Part shown: positions 8,300-18,657 of the stretch, piece by piece
Numbering within the stretch: position 1 is the stretch's first letter
Layout of the letters: every line of letters starts with the position of its first letter
Origin: Aliiglaciecola lipolytica
GTDB lineage: Bacteria; Pseudomonadota; Gammaproteobacteria; Enterobacterales; Alteromonadaceae
Assembly (NCBI RefSeq): GCF_018860635.1
Contig: NZ_JAHKPT010000016.1
Span: forward strand, 1-57,884
Direction: 5' to 3'
Length of the DNA: 57,884 nucleotides
Made by a program: the position numbers and the translations under genes
The notes under the pieces: model-generated
Seen by the model: the letters and a program-made list of their open reading frames with translations, nothing else
What the model was told of the DNA's origin: nothing
Databases searched by the model: none

Positions 8300-9907
8300 T
8301 TACATTCTAAACACGCCAAAGCGTGTTTCTTCAATGGGTTTATTGAGTGCCGCAGAAATTGAAAGCGCGAGCACAAAACGGGTATCAGCAGGATCTATTA
8401 CACCATCATCCCAAAGTCGCGCGGAGGCATAATAAGGGTGGCCTTGTTGTTCATAGGTATCAATAATAGGTTGTTTAAATGCGTTCTCTTCTTCTACACT
8501 CCAGCTTTCGTCGTGCCGTTGTTTTTGATCTCGTTTGACTTGCGCTAGCACGCCAGCAGCTTGCTCTCCACCCATCACCGAAATTCGCGCATTTGGCCAC
8601 ATAAACATAAACCTAGGATCATAAGCTCGGCCGCACATACCATAATTTCCAGCGCCGAAACTACCGCCAATTAACACGGTAAATTTAGGCACTTTGGCAC
8701 AGGCTACTGCGGTGACCATTTTAGCTCCATGTTTGGCGATTCCGCCCGACTCGTATTGTTTACCCACCATAAAACCGGTGATATTTTGTAAAAAAACTAA
8801 TGGAATTTTTCGTTGTGCACATAGTTCAATGAAGTGTGCGCCTTTTTGTGCAGACTCTGAAAATAAGATGCCGTTGTTGGCAACTATTCCCACGGGATGA
8901 CCGTAAATACGTGCAAAACCGCAAACTAGAGTAGTGCCGAACAGCGCTTTGAACTCATCGAACTCTGAGCCATCGACTACTCTTGCGATTATTTCACGGA
9001 CGTCGAACGGTTGTTTACTGTCTTTGGGAATAACGCCATAAATATCGCTAGTGGGGTAGGCAGGCTCTTTAGGTTCAATTAAGTCCAAATAATTGGGTTT
9101 AGGTCGGTTTAGACGGGCAATTGCATTTCTGGCTAGTTGCAATGCGTGATGGTCATTGTTAGCTAGATGATCGACAACACCCGATGTACGGCAATGCACG
9201 TCACCACCACCTAGTTCCTCAGCCGTGACCACTTCACCCGTGGCGGCTTTCACTAAAGGTGGGCCACCTAAGAAAATCGTACCTTGGTTCTTGACGATTA
9301 TGGATTCGTCAGCCATGGCAGGCACATATGCACCGCCAGCGGTGCATGAACCCATCACAACCGCTATTTGTGGAATATTTTGCGCAGACAAATTTGCTTG
9401 ATTATAAAAAATTCGACCAAAGTGCTCCCGATCTGGAAAGACTTCATCTTGTCTTGGAAGATTCGCACCACCTGAGTCCACCAGATAAATACAAGGTAAA
9501 TTATTTTGCTCGGCTATGGTTTGGGCGCGTAAATGCTTTTTAACGGTTAAAGGATAATAGGTGCCACCTTTAACCGTCGCGTCATTTGCGACTATCATAC
9601 ATTCCACGCCTGATACTCGACCTATCCCAGCTATTACGCCCGCTGCGGGGACATAATCTGCATAGACATTCCATGCAGCAAGTTGGGACAACTCTAGAAA
9701 AGGAGAGCCACTATCTAACAGCGCATTTACTCTGTCTCTGGGGAGTAATTTCCCTCTTGCGGTATGACGTGCATTGGCCTTATCACCGCCACCCAATTTA
9801 ATTTTGGCGATAACTTCTTTTAAGTCGTTAACTTGCCGAGCCATGTTGGCAGCGTTATCGATAAACTCTTGGCTTTTAACGTTTAATTTGCTGACGATAG
9901 GGGGCAT
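8300..9907 (-). CDS. liuB: Methylcrotonyl-CoA carboxylase, carboxyltransferase beta subunit
   Basis: This 535-residue carboxyltransferase transfers CO2 from carboxybiotin on LiuD to 3-methylcrotonyl-CoA. Features are the N-terminal [51 protein letters not shown] (read in two overlapping blocks), and the C-terminal [20 protein letters not shown] and [18 protein letters not shown]. The [10 protein letters not shown] and DREHFGRIF blocks are characteristic of methylcrotonyl rather than propionyl carboxylases. AGGAG lies 7 bases before the ATG. Confidence 0.95.
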   Translation of the reverse strand: MPPIVSKLNVKSQEFIDNAANMARQVNDLKEVIAKIKLGGGDKANARHTARGKLLPRDRVNALLDSGSPFLELSQLAAWNVYADYVPAAGVIAGIGRVSGVECMIVANDATVKGGTYYPLTVKKHLRAQTIAEQNNLPCIYLVDSGGANLPRQDEVFPDREHFGRIFYNQANLSAQNIPQIAVVMGSCTAGGAYVPAMADESIIVKNQGTIFLGGPPLVKAATGEVVTAEELGGGDVHCRTSGVVDHLANNDHHALQLARNAIARLNRPKPNYLDLIEPKEPAYPTSDIYGVIPKDSKQPFDVREIIARVVDGSEFDEFKALFGTTLVCGFARIYGHPVGIVANNGILFSESAQKGAHFIELCAQRKIPLVFLQNITGFMVGKQYESGGIAKHGAKMVTAVACAKVPKFTVLIGGSFGAGNYGMCGRAYDPRFMFMWPNARISVMGGEQAAGVLAQVKRDQKQRHDESWSVEEENAFKQPIIDTYEQQGHPYYASARLWDDGVIDPADTRFVLALSISAALNKPIEETRFGVFRM

Positions 9908-9979
9908 GCATTCGCTCCTAATCCGGTTAAGTAAAATTTAACCCCATTGTGATGACATCTAAATGTCAAAAGTTGGGAA

Positions 9980-11149
9980 TTAGCGGGTTTCGTTAAATAA
10001 TTCGCGACCAATTAACATGCGACGTATCTCTGAAGTGCCAGCGCCGATTTCATACAGTTTTGCATCACGCAACAAACGACCTGCTGAAAACTCATTGATA
10101 TAACCGTTACCACCGAGTAACTGAATAGCATCTAAGGCCATTTTGGTTGCTAATTCGGCCGAATAAAGTATCGCGCCTGCTGCATCTTTACGGGTGGTCT
10201 CACCTCGATCACAAGAACGCGCTACGGCATAAACGTAAGCTCTGGCGGCATTCATCTGGGTGTACATATCAGCAACTTTGCCTTGTACTAATTGGAACTG
10301 ACCAATAGATTGACCAAATTGTTTGCGGTCATGAATGTAAGGAACAACAAGATCCATGCAGGCTTGCATGATCCCAAGTGGTCCACCTGAAAGCACTAAT
10401 CTTTCATAATCTAGTCCACTCATTAATACGCGGACACCGCCACCTTCTTCGCCAAGGATGTTTTCCGCAGGCACTTCGCAGTCTTGGAAAACAAGCTCAC
10501 AAGTATTCGATGAGCGCATACCTAATTTGTCGAGTTTTTGAGCTTGGCTAAATCCAGCAAAAGATTTTTCCACTATAAAAGCGGTAATGCCTTTGGAACC
10601 AGCTTTTACATCTGTTTTTGCGTAAATGACAAAGGTGTGGGCATCAGGGCCATTGGTTATCCACATTTTGTTGCCATTGAGGATGTATTTATCCCCTTGT
10701 TTATCGGCTCGTAGTTTCATACTCACGACATCTGAACCAGCATTAGGCTCACTCATCGCGAGCGCACCAATGTGCTCACCAGATACTAGCTTTGGAAGGT
10801 ATTTTTGTTTTTGCGCTTCAGTGCCGTTTTTGTGAATCTGATTAACACAAAGATTTGAATGGGCTCCGTAACTTAAACCGATCCCAGCAGATGCTCGGCT
10901 GACTTCTTCCATGGCGATAGTATGAGCTAGATACCCCATATCTGAACCACCATATTGCTCCGCAACCGTCACGCCCAATAAACCCATTTCACCTAGTTTA
11001 GGCCAAAGATGATTAGGAAATGCATTTTCTTCATCGGCTTTTTCTGCCAAGGGCGCTATTTCTGCTTGGGCAAAATTGTATACGTGATCACGAAGCATAT
11101 CGATATCTTCGCCTAATCCAAAATTAAGTGTAGGGTAGGGAGCGTTCAT
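9980..11149 (-). CDS. liuA: Isovaleryl-CoA dehydrogenase
   Basis: This 389-residue FAD enzyme oxidises isovaleryl-CoA to 3-methylcrotonyl-CoA, passing electrons to ETF. The catalytic glutamate is in [19 protein letters not shown], the placement typical of isovaleryl-CoA dehydrogenases. The alternative glutamate used by other acyl-CoA dehydrogenases is replaced by glycine in [16 protein letters not shown] 11149 is preferred over TTG 11152, with AAGGA 7 bases upstream. It follows liuR after 5 bases. Confidence 0.95.
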   Translation of the reverse strand: MNAPYPTLNFGLGEDIDMLRDHVYNFAQAEIAPLAEKADEENAFPNHLWPKLGEMGLLGVTVAEQYGGSDMGYLAHTIAMEEVSRASAGIGLSYGAHSNLCVNQIHKNGTEAQKQKYLPKLVSGEHIGALAMSEPNAGSDVVSMKLRADKQGDKYILNGNKMWITNGPDAHTFVIYAKTDVKAGSKGITAFIVEKSFAGFSQAQKLDKLGMRSSNTCELVFQDCEVPAENILGEEGGGVRVLMSGLDYERLVLSGGPLGIMQACMDLVVPYIHDRKQFGQSIGQFQLVQGKVADMYTQMNAARAYVYAVARSCDRGETTRKDAAGAILYSAELATKMALDAIQLLGGNGYINEFSAGRLLRDAKLYEIGAGTSEIRRMLIGRELFNETR

Positions 11150-11154
11150 CAAAC

Positions 11155-11586
11155 TTATCCTTTATTTAATTGTTCAAGTTCGTCTTTGCATCGAGACTCA
11201 ACTTCATCTAGCTCGATCATCAGGACGTTTATATCTTCAAGTTGTTGAATCAAAATGGCGCGTTTTTCTGTGGTCATTTCTAACATAGCTTGAAGCTGAA
11301 TTTTTGAATTTTGGTGGCTGTCGTAAAGGTTAAAAAGGGTGCGCGTTTCTGCTAAGGAAAACCCCAATCGTTTACCACGCAAAATGAGCTTTAATCTAAC
11401 TTTGTCTTTTTTACTGTAGATTCGAGTTTGCCCCGCACGTTGCGGAGACAACAACCCCTGTTCTTCATAAAAACGTATGGAGCGGGGTGTTACATCAAAA
11501 TGTTTAGATAACTCCCCTATACTGAATGTGGGCGCGTCTTGTTCGACTCGAGAGCTGTGTTTCTCAGATTTATTATCAGCATTCAT
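11155..11586 (-). CDS. liuR: LiuR, MerR-family regulator of branched-chain degradation
   Basis: This 143-residue MerR-type protein has a winged HTH at about residues 21-90 ([20 protein letters not shown], then [18 protein letters not shown]) followed by a coiled-coil dimerisation helix. It lacks the cysteines of metal-sensing MerR proteins. As first gene of the operon it is the expected LiuR, known from comparative genomics to control leucine/isovalerate genes in Proteobacteria. The probable operator is 80-110 bases upstream, and a similar palindrome precedes the valine-type operon at 15408. Confidence 0.92.
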   Translation of the reverse strand: MNADNKSEKHSSRVEQDAPTFSIGELSKHFDVTPRSIRFYEEQGLLSPQRAGQTRIYSKKDKVRLKLILRGKRLGFSLAETRTLFNLYDSHQNSKIQLQAMLEMTTEKRAILIQQLEDINVLMIELDEVESRCKDELEQLNKG

Positions 11587-11668
11587 TTCGCATTCCTAAA
11601 CGTGTAAAACGGCGATAGTGTGTATATGTCACAAGCTTGTATTTTTGTTTGTTTTAAAATTAAAGCTT

Positions 11669-11694
11669 ACGTTTACGTTTACGTATACGTCAAC
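11669..11694 (-). promoter_or_regulatory. Probable LiuR operator and liu promoter
   Basis: Four ACGT tetranucleotides occur at exact 6-base spacing (11669, 11675, 11681, 11687). The last two form the perfect palindrome ACGTATACGT (11681-11690). On the minus strand the site reads TTGACGTATACGTAAAC, resembling the LiuR motif as I recall it. It contains a possible -35, TTGACG (11693-11688). A good -10 is not clear (TAAGCT after 18 bases, or TTTAAT after 22), as with the long spacers of MerR-type promoters. Confidence 0.6.
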
Positions 11695-12096
11695 TTGATG
11701 CCGAGAATAAACTACCTCAATTAGAAGATCAACTTTTTAACATTTCCCATTTAATATAGTTGATATTATTTATTCAGTTAAAACGAGTGAATAAATATGA
11801 AAAGCAAACATGACAAGAAGGTAGGTTAATAGATTAGCTTAGGGCAAAAATAACGGGCTTTAATTTGCCGCTGAATAACCAAAGTTAAGCGTCGGGTAAA
11901 CAGCTTCGACTCACATTAAAAGTTTTACTGAGTAGCTAACAGCTTTAACAAGGTAAACTACTGATGTTGCGCAAAATATGCTTATTATTACTAATGCTAG
12001 TATTTCTAGTCTAGACAGTTTGATTTTTACGAACAAAATTGAATGCGATAAACCTTTTAAATAAACAAATCTAACAATTCTAAATTGAGTAAATAA
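11695..12096. other. Intergenic region between divergent liuR and kynU
   Basis: This AT-rich region of about 400 bases lies between two divergent genes. I see no family-bearing ORF; the longest candidate is an 11-codon frame starting near 11797. The kynU promoter must be here, but no convincing -35/-10 pair or operator was found. A short run of CTAG-containing sequence near 11997-12016 (ctagtatttctagtctaga) is the only local pattern. Confidence 0.3.
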
Positions 12097-13362
12097 ATGC
12101 CAAGTCCTAAATCTTCACCTGCACAGCAAATTGATCAGCAAGCTCAACAATTAGATTCAACGGATAAATTGAGTGCGCTTAAAAGCCAGTTTGAATTGCC
12201 CGAAAACGGTGTTTATCTCGATGGAAATTCACTCGGCGCATTGCCTATTATTGCTAAACAACGAGCGCTAGAAACAGTTGAATTGCAGTGGGGGAGAGAC
12301 TTAATTGCCAGTTGGAACAAGCACCATTGGATTGATCTTCCCATTACGGTAGGAGAAAAAATAGCGCGGTTAATAGGCGCAGGTGTTGGGCAAACTATAT
12401 GTTGTGACTCCATCTCTGTGAATTTGTTTAAGTTGATCTGTGCAGCATTAGCTAAGCAACCGGGGCGAACGACGGTTTTATCCCAAGTTGATAACTTTCC
12501 AACAGACTTATATATGGTCCAAGGTATTGAGTCTTTGTTGAGTCAAGAACGCTGTCAGCTTAAATCGGTGAATGCAAATAATATAGAACAATCACTTACC
12601 GAGGAGGTGGCGGTTTTACTCGTAACCCAAGTCAATTATAGGACGGGCTACATTCATGACATGGCAAAGTTAACCAAATTAGCTCATGCTAAAGGAATTT
12701 TAGTTATTTGGGATCTTGCTCACAGCGCAGGCGTGCTGGATCTAAAACTTGACGATTGCCAGGTAGACTTTGCGGTGGGTTGTTCTTATAAATATCTCAA
12801 TGGTGGGCCAGGCGCCCCTGGTTTTATTTATGTTGCTAAACGACATTTATCACATTTTAAACAGCCATTGAGTGGCTGGATGGGGCATAGTCAACCCTTT
12901 CAGTTCTCACCAACATTTGAAAGTGACAAGAGTATTTCACAATGTTTAACTGGTACACCTGCAATTATTTCTATGAGTATATTGGACGCTGCATTGGAGG
13001 TGTTTACGGCAGTGGATATGTCAGATGTAATGAGCAAATCTAAAGCCTTAACCTCGTTTTTTATGCAGGGTTTAAAAACACTTAAATTAGATCAAGAGTT
13101 AACCTGTATTTCACCTCAATCAGCAGAGTTGAGAGGCAGCCAAGTGGCGTTAACACATCCCTACGCATTTGCTATCTGTCAGGCACTTATTGCACATAAA
13201 GTTGTGGCTGATTTTCGTGCACCTGAGGTACTTCGTTTAGGTTTTGCGCCCTTGTATATTAGTTTCGAAAATGTTGCCACAGCATTACACAGGCTCAAAA
13301 AGATCATGCAAAATAAAGAGTATTTAAAAGCCGAATTTCAGCAACAGGGTAAAGTGACTTAA
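12097..13362 (+). CDS. kynU: Kynureninase
   Basis: This PLP-dependent hydrolase converts L-kynurenine to anthranilate plus alanine. It has NGVYLDGNSLGALP near residue 35, the DLAHSAGVLDLKLDDCQVDF segment with the PLP-nitrogen aspartate, and the Schiff-base lysine in CSYKYLNGGPGAPGF. The C-terminal SELRGSQVALTHPYAFAICQ is typical. The length (421) is normal. It stands alone: no tryptophan dioxygenase or formamidase lies nearby, so the rest of the pathway must be elsewhere. The start has only a weak ribosome site. Confidence 0.93.
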   Translation: MPSPKSSPAQQIDQQAQQLDSTDKLSALKSQFELPENGVYLDGNSLGALPIIAKQRALETVELQWGRDLIASWNKHHWIDLPITVGEKIARLIGAGVGQTICCDSISVNLFKLICAALAKQPGRTTVLSQVDNFPTDLYMVQGIESLLSQERCQLKSVNANNIEQSLTEEVAVLLVTQVNYRTGYIHDMAKLTKLAHAKGILVIWDLAHSAGVLDLKLDDCQVDFAVGCSYKYLNGGPGAPGFIYVAKRHLSHFKQPLSGWMGHSQPFQFSPTFESDKSISQCLTGTPAIISMSILDAALEVFTAVDMSDVMSKSKALTSFFMQGLKTLKLDQELTCISPQSAELRGSQVALTHPYAFAICQALIAHKVVADFRAPEVLRLGFAPLYISFENVATALHRLKKIMQNKEYLKAEFQQQGKVT

Positions 13363-13393
13363 ACAGCCTAATTACTTAAATTTTAATGATGGG

Positions 13394-15046
13394 TTAAGAA
13401 TGAGTGGTCAGTTTATCGTTGTCTTTTATGATAAAGCGTTCTTTGTCAGCACTGAGTCTGCCGCCAATCTCATTCAATCGCTTACGATTACTGTTGCTTA
13501 ATTCACGTTTGTCTAACTCATTAAATAGGCGCAATGTTTTCGCTTTTTTATATTCCGCTAAATTGGATTCCAATAACCCTTGCAGTAAATTTAAACCAAA
13601 GGCAGCTTCCTTAGGAAACAGAAGATAGGCTTGGTAGAAGTAATCTACGGATTCTTGATAACGTTGCTGATTGTGTAAATTCAAGCCCTGTTTGTTAAAT
13701 TTGAGGGCTCTAGGGCGTCTTTCCCCTAACTCTTCTTCTTGCTGTGCAATTACCATTGAAGAGATGGTCTGGTCGGTTAGATCTTCTGTTTCTAACATTT
13801 TTTCTTCACAATCAAATAAGATTTGAGCCGCTCGCAATTCATCTCCTACACCTAACCATGCCTTTATGGCATCAGTCATTGTAGGGACATCTGCGGTCGT
13901 GAAGTCTTTTTGGTCTGCCTCTTCCAAAAGGGCTACGGCTTTATCTTGATCATTTTCTAACACGGCGACCAAAATGTTCATATAGTCACGTTTAATCGCA
14001 AGATTTTCTTCTAAATAATTGCGTCCTGCATTACCGATTAAAAATCGGGCTACTTGCAACGCGTTTGCTCTTTCATTTGCTTGTTTAGATTCTGCTATTG
14101 ATAAGTAACAGCGCGCCAGTTCCAAGGATAATTCAGCGTATTTTTCACGTATATCTTTTGCGTTAAGCCGTTTTCGTTCCAACAAATCGATTGCTTTATC
14201 CATTTTGTTTTGCAACTGGTAAACATAGGATTTGAGCTTGGCCGCGGTCATTGAAAGTGCACTTTCTTTAATTAAGTCTATGTACTCTTCGGCTTCTTCA
14301 TATTCTTTTCTACCAATACAAATTCGCGCAAGCCACTCGCAGGCTTTGTCATTGGTTAAGTGCGCACCTAGCATGTCTTTGAGTAATTCTTCACTGATTT
14401 CTATTTTGCCGGCTAAGTATTGAGCATGTATAACCCCCCATTTTGCCCAAATAACATTTTCTGCACTTTGTAACACGCTGTCATACAACGCAGTGGCTTC
14501 ATCAAATCTTGAAAGCTTAAGGAGCAGTCTGGCGCGAATTTTTAACAGGGTAGTGCGGGACTTAGGTATCGAGTTGCTTTTAGCGATTTGTTCCAGCTTT
14601 TGTAGTGCGACATCCCAAAGCTTTTCATCCATCAGGGTTAGCACTGGCATCAGATGCCTACGAATTCTTAGTACGTTGGCGATGGTTTTTTCTAATATAC
14701 GAATGGTGTAGGGCTTGATGACTAAGTCATCTGGATGGATATCAACAATTTGACCAATAATCAGTGGTAACCGGTCTGAGGTGACAAATATTAAACTGGT
14801 GGTGTTTTTTAACAGCTTTTCACGGTTCAACTCTTGAATAACTTCCACACCATTTTTATGATCACCAAGATGAAAGTCCATTAAAATCAAATCAAACTGA
14901 CGAACCTTTAATGCTTTTTTGAGTTCTCTGCCGTGAATATAACAGGAGACATTCGAGTAGCCCATTTCTAGCAAATGGTTCCGTAAAAGAATTCGCGCCA
15001 TGCCATTATCTTCAACTACAGCGATGTTGATTTTTGGTCCAACCAC
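13394..15046 (-). CDS. Response regulator receiver fused to TPR-like repeats
   Basis: The N-terminal receiver domain (about 1-125) has Glu12-Asp13, phospho-acceptor Asp57 in LILMDFHLGD, Thr89 in FVTSDR and Lys111 in VIKPY. The rest (about 130-540) is alpha-helical with TPR-like helix pairs, for example ALQKLEQIAKSNS, DEATALYDSVLQ and NKQGLNLHNQQRYQESVDYF. No output enzyme or DNA-binding domain is visible, so it probably works by protein contact. Translation starts with GTG. No cognate kinase is adjacent. Confidence 0.8.
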   Translation of the reverse strand: MVGPKINIAVVEDNGMARILLRNHLLEMGYSNVSCYIHGRELKKALKVRQFDLILMDFHLGDHKNGVEVIQELNREKLLKNTTSLIFVTSDRLPLIIGQIVDIHPDDLVIKPYTIRILEKTIANVLRIRRHLMPVLTLMDEKLWDVALQKLEQIAKSNSIPKSRTTLLKIRARLLLKLSRFDEATALYDSVLQSAENVIWAKWGVIHAQYLAGKIEISEELLKDMLGAHLTNDKACEWLARICIGRKEYEEAEEYIDLIKESALSMTAAKLKSYVYQLQNKMDKAIDLLERKRLNAKDIREKYAELSLELARCYLSIAESKQANERANALQVARFLIGNAGRNYLEENLAIKRDYMNILVAVLENDQDKAVALLEEADQKDFTTADVPTMTDAIKAWLGVGDELRAAQILFDCEEKMLETEDLTDQTISSMVIAQQEEELGERRPRALKFNKQGLNLHNQQRYQESVDYFYQAYLLFPKEAAFGLNLLQGLLESNLAEYKKAKTLRLFNELDKRELSNSNRKRLNEIGGRLSADKERFIIKDNDKLTTHS

Positions 15047-15407
15047 GATAATTTCTTCTTTCTGATCAATTTATTACGACAATATAGCAAGCATAGTATC
15101 AAAATAACAATGTACATTGCTATGGATAGATATTTATCCCTCGGCTTTTTACCAATTAGTTCGAAAAATCGGTAACTGGCAGCATTATATTGGCTGGTCT
15201 AGGATTACTGAAATGGTAAAAAAGTGGATTATTCATGATCAATATAACCCCATTTAACAAGTTTATGTTGTTGACTGTATACAGAAGTTGGCAGTATTTG
15301 ATTATTTGATTTTAATTTACGTTAACGTTAAGGTGAGATTTTTGATAACCTTATTTACAAAGCATTAACACTGTCCATTTAATCGGTTTTCTAAAGGAAA
15401 CTAGCAT
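15047..15407. other. Intergenic region between the receiver-TPR gene and the valine-type operon
   Basis: This is a divergent intergenic region of 361 bases. Apart from the ACGTTAACGT palindrome listed separately, I see no gene and no clear promoter for the receiver-TPR gene. Confidence 0.3.
15316..15332 (+). promoter_or_regulatory. Second LiuR-like operator
   Basis: The sequence TTTACGTTAACGTTAAG contains the perfect palindrome ACGTTAACGT (15319-15328). It shares the ACGT-N2-ACGT core with the liuR upstream site (ACGTATACGT). It lies about 75 bases before the ATG of the acyl-CoA dehydrogenase gene. This suggests that LiuR, or a related MerR regulator, also controls the operon starting at 15408. 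Confidence 0.55.
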
Positions 15408-16565
15408 ATGAATTTTGATTTAACCGAAGATCAAATCGCCTTCGTTGATACAGCGAAACAATTTGCAGATCAAGAACTTGCCCCCCACGCTGCGCATTGG
15501 GATAAACATCATATTTTTCCTAAGGAAGTAATTCAGAAAGCCGGTGAATTAGGCTTCTGTGCTCTTTACACCCCTGAAGATGCGGGCGGTTTACAACTTA
15601 GTCGTTTAGATTCAGCGCTTATTTTTGAACAATTGGCAAGTGGATGCACTGCCACCACAGCAATGATGACAATTCATAATATGGCCACTTGGATGATCGC
15701 GACTTGGGGTACTGAGACAGTCAAGTCGGCCTGGTGCCCAACGTTAGTGACGGGCGAACATTTAGCATCCTATTGTTTAACTGAGCCGGGATCTGGCTCA
15801 GATGCAGCATCATTGCGCACCTCTGCGGTAAAAGAAGGTGACCATTACCGTATTAATGGCTCTAAGATGTTTATCTCTGGTGCGGGAGAAACCGATGTTC
15901 TGGTGGTTATGGTCAGAACAGGTGACAAAGGCCCTGGCGGTATCTCAGCCGTGGTGATCCCTGCTGATGCTGAAGGGGTCATTTATGGTAAAGCAGAAGA
16001 AAAAATGGGCTGGAATGCTCAACCTACTCGGTTGATTACGTTTCAAGATGTTTTAATACCCGTTGATAATCTTCTCGGAGAAGAAGGGGAAGGGTTTAAA
16101 TTCGCCATGATGGGACTCGATGGTGGCAGGGTAAATATTGCAACTTGCTCCATTGGTACTGCGCAACGGGCGTTGGAAACTGCTACTGAATATATGCAAA
16201 CTCGCACTCAGTTTGGTAAACCCCTTGCGGCATTTCAAGCACTACAGTTTAAATTGGCTGATATGGCGACCGAATTAGTCGCGGCCCGTCAAATGGTAAG
16301 ATTGGCTGCGTTTAAGATTGATAGCCAAAGCCCAGATAAAACGACTTACTGTGCCATGGCTAAACGATTTGCAACAGACGTGGGTTTTCAAGTTTGTAAT
16401 GAAGCGCTACAAATTCACGGTGGTTATGGTTACATTCAAGAGTACCCACTTGAGCGTCATGTGCGGGATGTGCGTGTACATCAAATTTTAGAAGGTACAA
16501 ATGAAATTATGCGCGTCATCATCGGTCGACGTTTATTATCAAACAGTGATAGCCAAATCCTTTAG
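15408..16565 (+). CDS. Acyl-CoA dehydrogenase, probably isobutyryl-CoA dehydrogenase
   Basis: This 385-residue FAD enzyme has the acyl-CoA dehydrogenase signatures LTEPGSGSDAASL and the C-terminal QIHGGYGYIQEYPLERHVRD. The catalytic glutamate is in the short-chain position, HQILEGTNEIMRVIIGRR. Next to 3-hydroxyisobutyryl-CoA hydrolase it most likely oxidises isobutyryl-CoA to methacrylyl-CoA in valine degradation; 2-methylbutyryl-CoA is an alternative. AAAGGA lies upstream of the ATG. It is the first gene of a three-gene operon. Confidence 0.85.
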   Translation: MNFDLTEDQIAFVDTAKQFADQELAPHAAHWDKHHIFPKEVIQKAGELGFCALYTPEDAGGLQLSRLDSALIFEQLASGCTATTAMMTIHNMATWMIATWGTETVKSAWCPTLVTGEHLASYCLTEPGSGSDAASLRTSAVKEGDHYRINGSKMFISGAGETDVLVVMVRTGDKGPGGISAVVIPADAEGVIYGKAEEKMGWNAQPTRLITFQDVLIPVDNLLGEEGEGFKFAMMGLDGGRVNIATCSIGTAQRALETATEYMQTRTQFGKPLAAFQALQFKLADMATELVAARQMVRLAAFKIDSQSPDKTTYCAMAKRFATDVGFQVCNEALQIHGGYGYIQEYPLERHVRDVRVHQILEGTNEIMRVIIGRRLLSNSDSQIL

Positions 16566-16576
16566 GAGTTTAGATT

Positions 16577-17716
16577 ATGGAATTACCTGTAGTTTTTGAT
16601 ATTCAGACTTGTAAAAATGGCAAATCTATTGGAATCGCAACGCTCAACAGACCTAAATCGTTAAATGCATTAGATTTGGAAATGGTTAATTTATTGCTAT
16701 TACAATTACAGTCTTGGCAGCACAATAACGACATTGCCATTGTGGTTCTAGACAGTCGCGGAGATAGCACTTTTTGCGCCGGTGGCGATGTGGTTTCAAT
16801 GTACAATGCAATGAAAGACTCTAAAACAGAACAAAATAATCCGGCTATGGTTCCTGAATTACTCGAAACATTCTTTAGCCAAGAATACCGTTTGGATTAT
16901 CTAATCCATACTTATCCGAAACCTATTTTAGCGTGGGGCAACGGCATCATAATGGGGGGCGGACTAGGATTGTTGGCTGGGGCGAGTCATAGAGTCGTAA
17001 CCGAAGATGCCTTGATTGCCATGCCTGAAGCAGCCATCGGTTTGTACCCTGATGTCGGTGGTAGTTGGTTCTTAAATAAAATGCCAAAAGGTGTGGGGCA
17101 GTTTTTAGGTGTCACAGGGGCGAAAATCAATTGTCACGATGCTAAATTTGCAAACTTAGCTGACTTTGTTATTCAACATCAAAATAAACTGCAGGTTTTA
17201 CGTCAAATCAAAACTACTGATTGGACTGAAAATTTCGCGCAAAATGGTCAACTCTTAACTGCGCTGTGTGCTGAGTTTGCACAAACCTCAGGAGTTTGTA
17301 ATTTGCACAAACACGCTGATCTATTAGCAGGTTTGGCAGACACTACTACTTTACAAGACTACATAGATGCTTTAACAGCAGTTTCAATTTCTGATGATAA
17401 GTGGTTCAAAAAAGCACAAGATGCAATTGCATACAATTCACCAATATCGATGCACTTAGTGTTTCAACAACTTCACAGAGGAGTCGACTTATCTCTAGCT
17501 GAATGTTTTCAGATGGAACTAATTATGTCTTGCCGATGCGGTACCTATGGCGAATTTCAAGAAGGGGTTAGAGCGTTATTAATTGATAAAGACCGTAAGC
17601 CAAAATGGGCATTTGCAAATATTGCTGAAGTTGATGAAAAAACACTTAATCAGTTTTTCACCTCTATGTGGCCAAATAATGGGAATCCATTAAATGATTT
17701 GCAGTTAGCAAGTTAA
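16577..17716 (+). CDS. 3-hydroxyisobutyryl-CoA hydrolase (enoyl-CoA hydratase/isomerase family)
   Basis: This is a 379-residue crotonase-fold protein of the long ECH_2 type. It shows STFCAGGDVVSMYNA, NGIIMGGGLGLLAGASHRVV and the catalytic block AMPEAAIGLYPDVGGSWFL, where the glutamate and aspartate match known hydrolases. It releases free 3-hydroxyisobutyrate from its CoA thioester, avoiding build-up of toxic methacrylyl-CoA. The long form, about 100 residues more than simple hydratases, supports the hydrolase call. It starts 11 bases after the dehydrogenase stop with AGGAG. Confidence 0.88.
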   Translation: MELPVVFDIQTCKNGKSIGIATLNRPKSLNALDLEMVNLLLLQLQSWQHNNDIAIVVLDSRGDSTFCAGGDVVSMYNAMKDSKTEQNNPAMVPELLETFFSQEYRLDYLIHTYPKPILAWGNGIIMGGGLGLLAGASHRVVTEDALIAMPEAAIGLYPDVGGSWFLNKMPKGVGQFLGVTGAKINCHDAKFANLADFVIQHQNKLQVLRQIKTTDWTENFAQNGQLLTALCAEFAQTSGVCNLHKHADLLAGLADTTTLQDYIDALTAVSISDDKWFKKAQDAIAYNSPISMHLVFQQLHRGVDLSLAECFQMELIMSCRCGTYGEFQEGVRALLIDKDRKPKWAFANIAEVDEKTLNQFFTSMWPNNGNPLNDLQLAS

Positions 17717-17828
17717 ATATATTGATTGTTGTTAATCTGTGCTTAGTGCTCAAAAATGTTTAACAGTGATGGGTTAATAAATTCTTCGACTGTCATTAAT
17801 TGTAACGATAAAGATTGAAAGGTGAACT

Positions 17829-18590
17829 ATGGAACTGAAAAATAAAGTAATTGCAATTACAGGTGCAGCCCAAGGACTCGGGTTGGCAATGGCTAAAACC
17901 TTCGCCGATGCTGGTGCCCATGTTGCGATGCTAGATATGCAAGATATTGTGGTTAAATCTGCAGCTGAACAAATTTCTGAGTTAGGCGTAACCGCTAGAG
18001 GCTACGCTGTTAATGTTACCGATGAATCGGATGTGGAATACGTGTTTTCACAGATTAAGAATGACTTTGGTCAATTGAATGGCTTAATCAATAGCGCAGG
18101 TATAATGCGTGACGGTATGTTGTTGAAGATAAAGGATGGAAAAGTCGTTGATAAAATGTCAAAGCAACAGTTTCAATCTGTTATTGATGTGAATGTTACA
18201 GGTACTTTTTTGTGTGCTCGAGAGGCAGCCTCTACAATGATTGAAACCAACAGCTCTGGTGTCATCATTAATCTATCTTCAGTGTCTCGCGGTGGCAACA
18301 TGGGACAAACCAACTATTCTGCCTCTAAATCAGCGGTAGCCACTATGACAGTGACTTGGGCCAAAGAGCTAGCTCGTTATAACATTCGTACCGGTTGTAT
18401 CGCCCCTGGATTAGTGAACACCGCCATGGCAGCGCAAATGCGGCCGGAAATGATCGAGCGATTCTTATCTACCGTTCCTGCTGGACGCTTAGCGGAAGTG
18501 GAAGAATTGGGCCATGCGGCAAAATTTATATTCGAGAATGACTATTTTACCGGGCGTACACTTGAATTGGATGGTGGAACAAGGGTTTAA
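17829..18590 (+). CDS. Short-chain dehydrogenase, acyl-CoA catabolic type
   Basis: This 253-residue SDR has an N-terminal TGAAQGLG NAD(P) motif, NSAG, catalytic serine in INLSSVSRG, and YSASK (Tyr-x-x-x-Lys). An insertion (about residues 95-112, LLKIKDGKVVDKMSKQQF) after NSAGIMRDGM resembles the SDR found in isoleucine/valine (ivd) clusters of related bacteria. It probably oxidises a 3-hydroxyacyl-CoA such as 2-methyl-3-hydroxybutyryl-CoA. A FabG-like reductase is the alternative. AAAGGTG lies before the ATG; the gap of 112 bases after the previous gene has no obvious terminator. Confidence 0.75.
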   Translation: MELKNKVIAITGAAQGLGLAMAKTFADAGAHVAMLDMQDIVVKSAAEQISELGVTARGYAVNVTDESDVEYVFSQIKNDFGQLNGLINSAGIMRDGMLLKIKDGKVVDKMSKQQFQSVIDVNVTGTFLCAREAASTMIETNSSGVIINLSSVSRGGNMGQTNYSASKSAVATMTVTWAKELARYNIRTGCIAPGLVNTAMAAQMRPEMIERFLSTVPAGRLAEVEELGHAAKFIFENDYFTGRTLELDGGTRV

Positions 18591-18657
18591 TACCCCCATT
18601 CTCTAAACCGCTGGGCTTTAATCTAGTTTGGCTGAAAATTTAAGGTAGTCTTTTTAC

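Noticed and set aside
12097-13362. A tryptophan/kynurenine degradation cluster around kynU
   Set aside because: No tryptophan dioxygenase, formamidase or anthranilate gene is nearby; kynU stands alone next to the liu operon.
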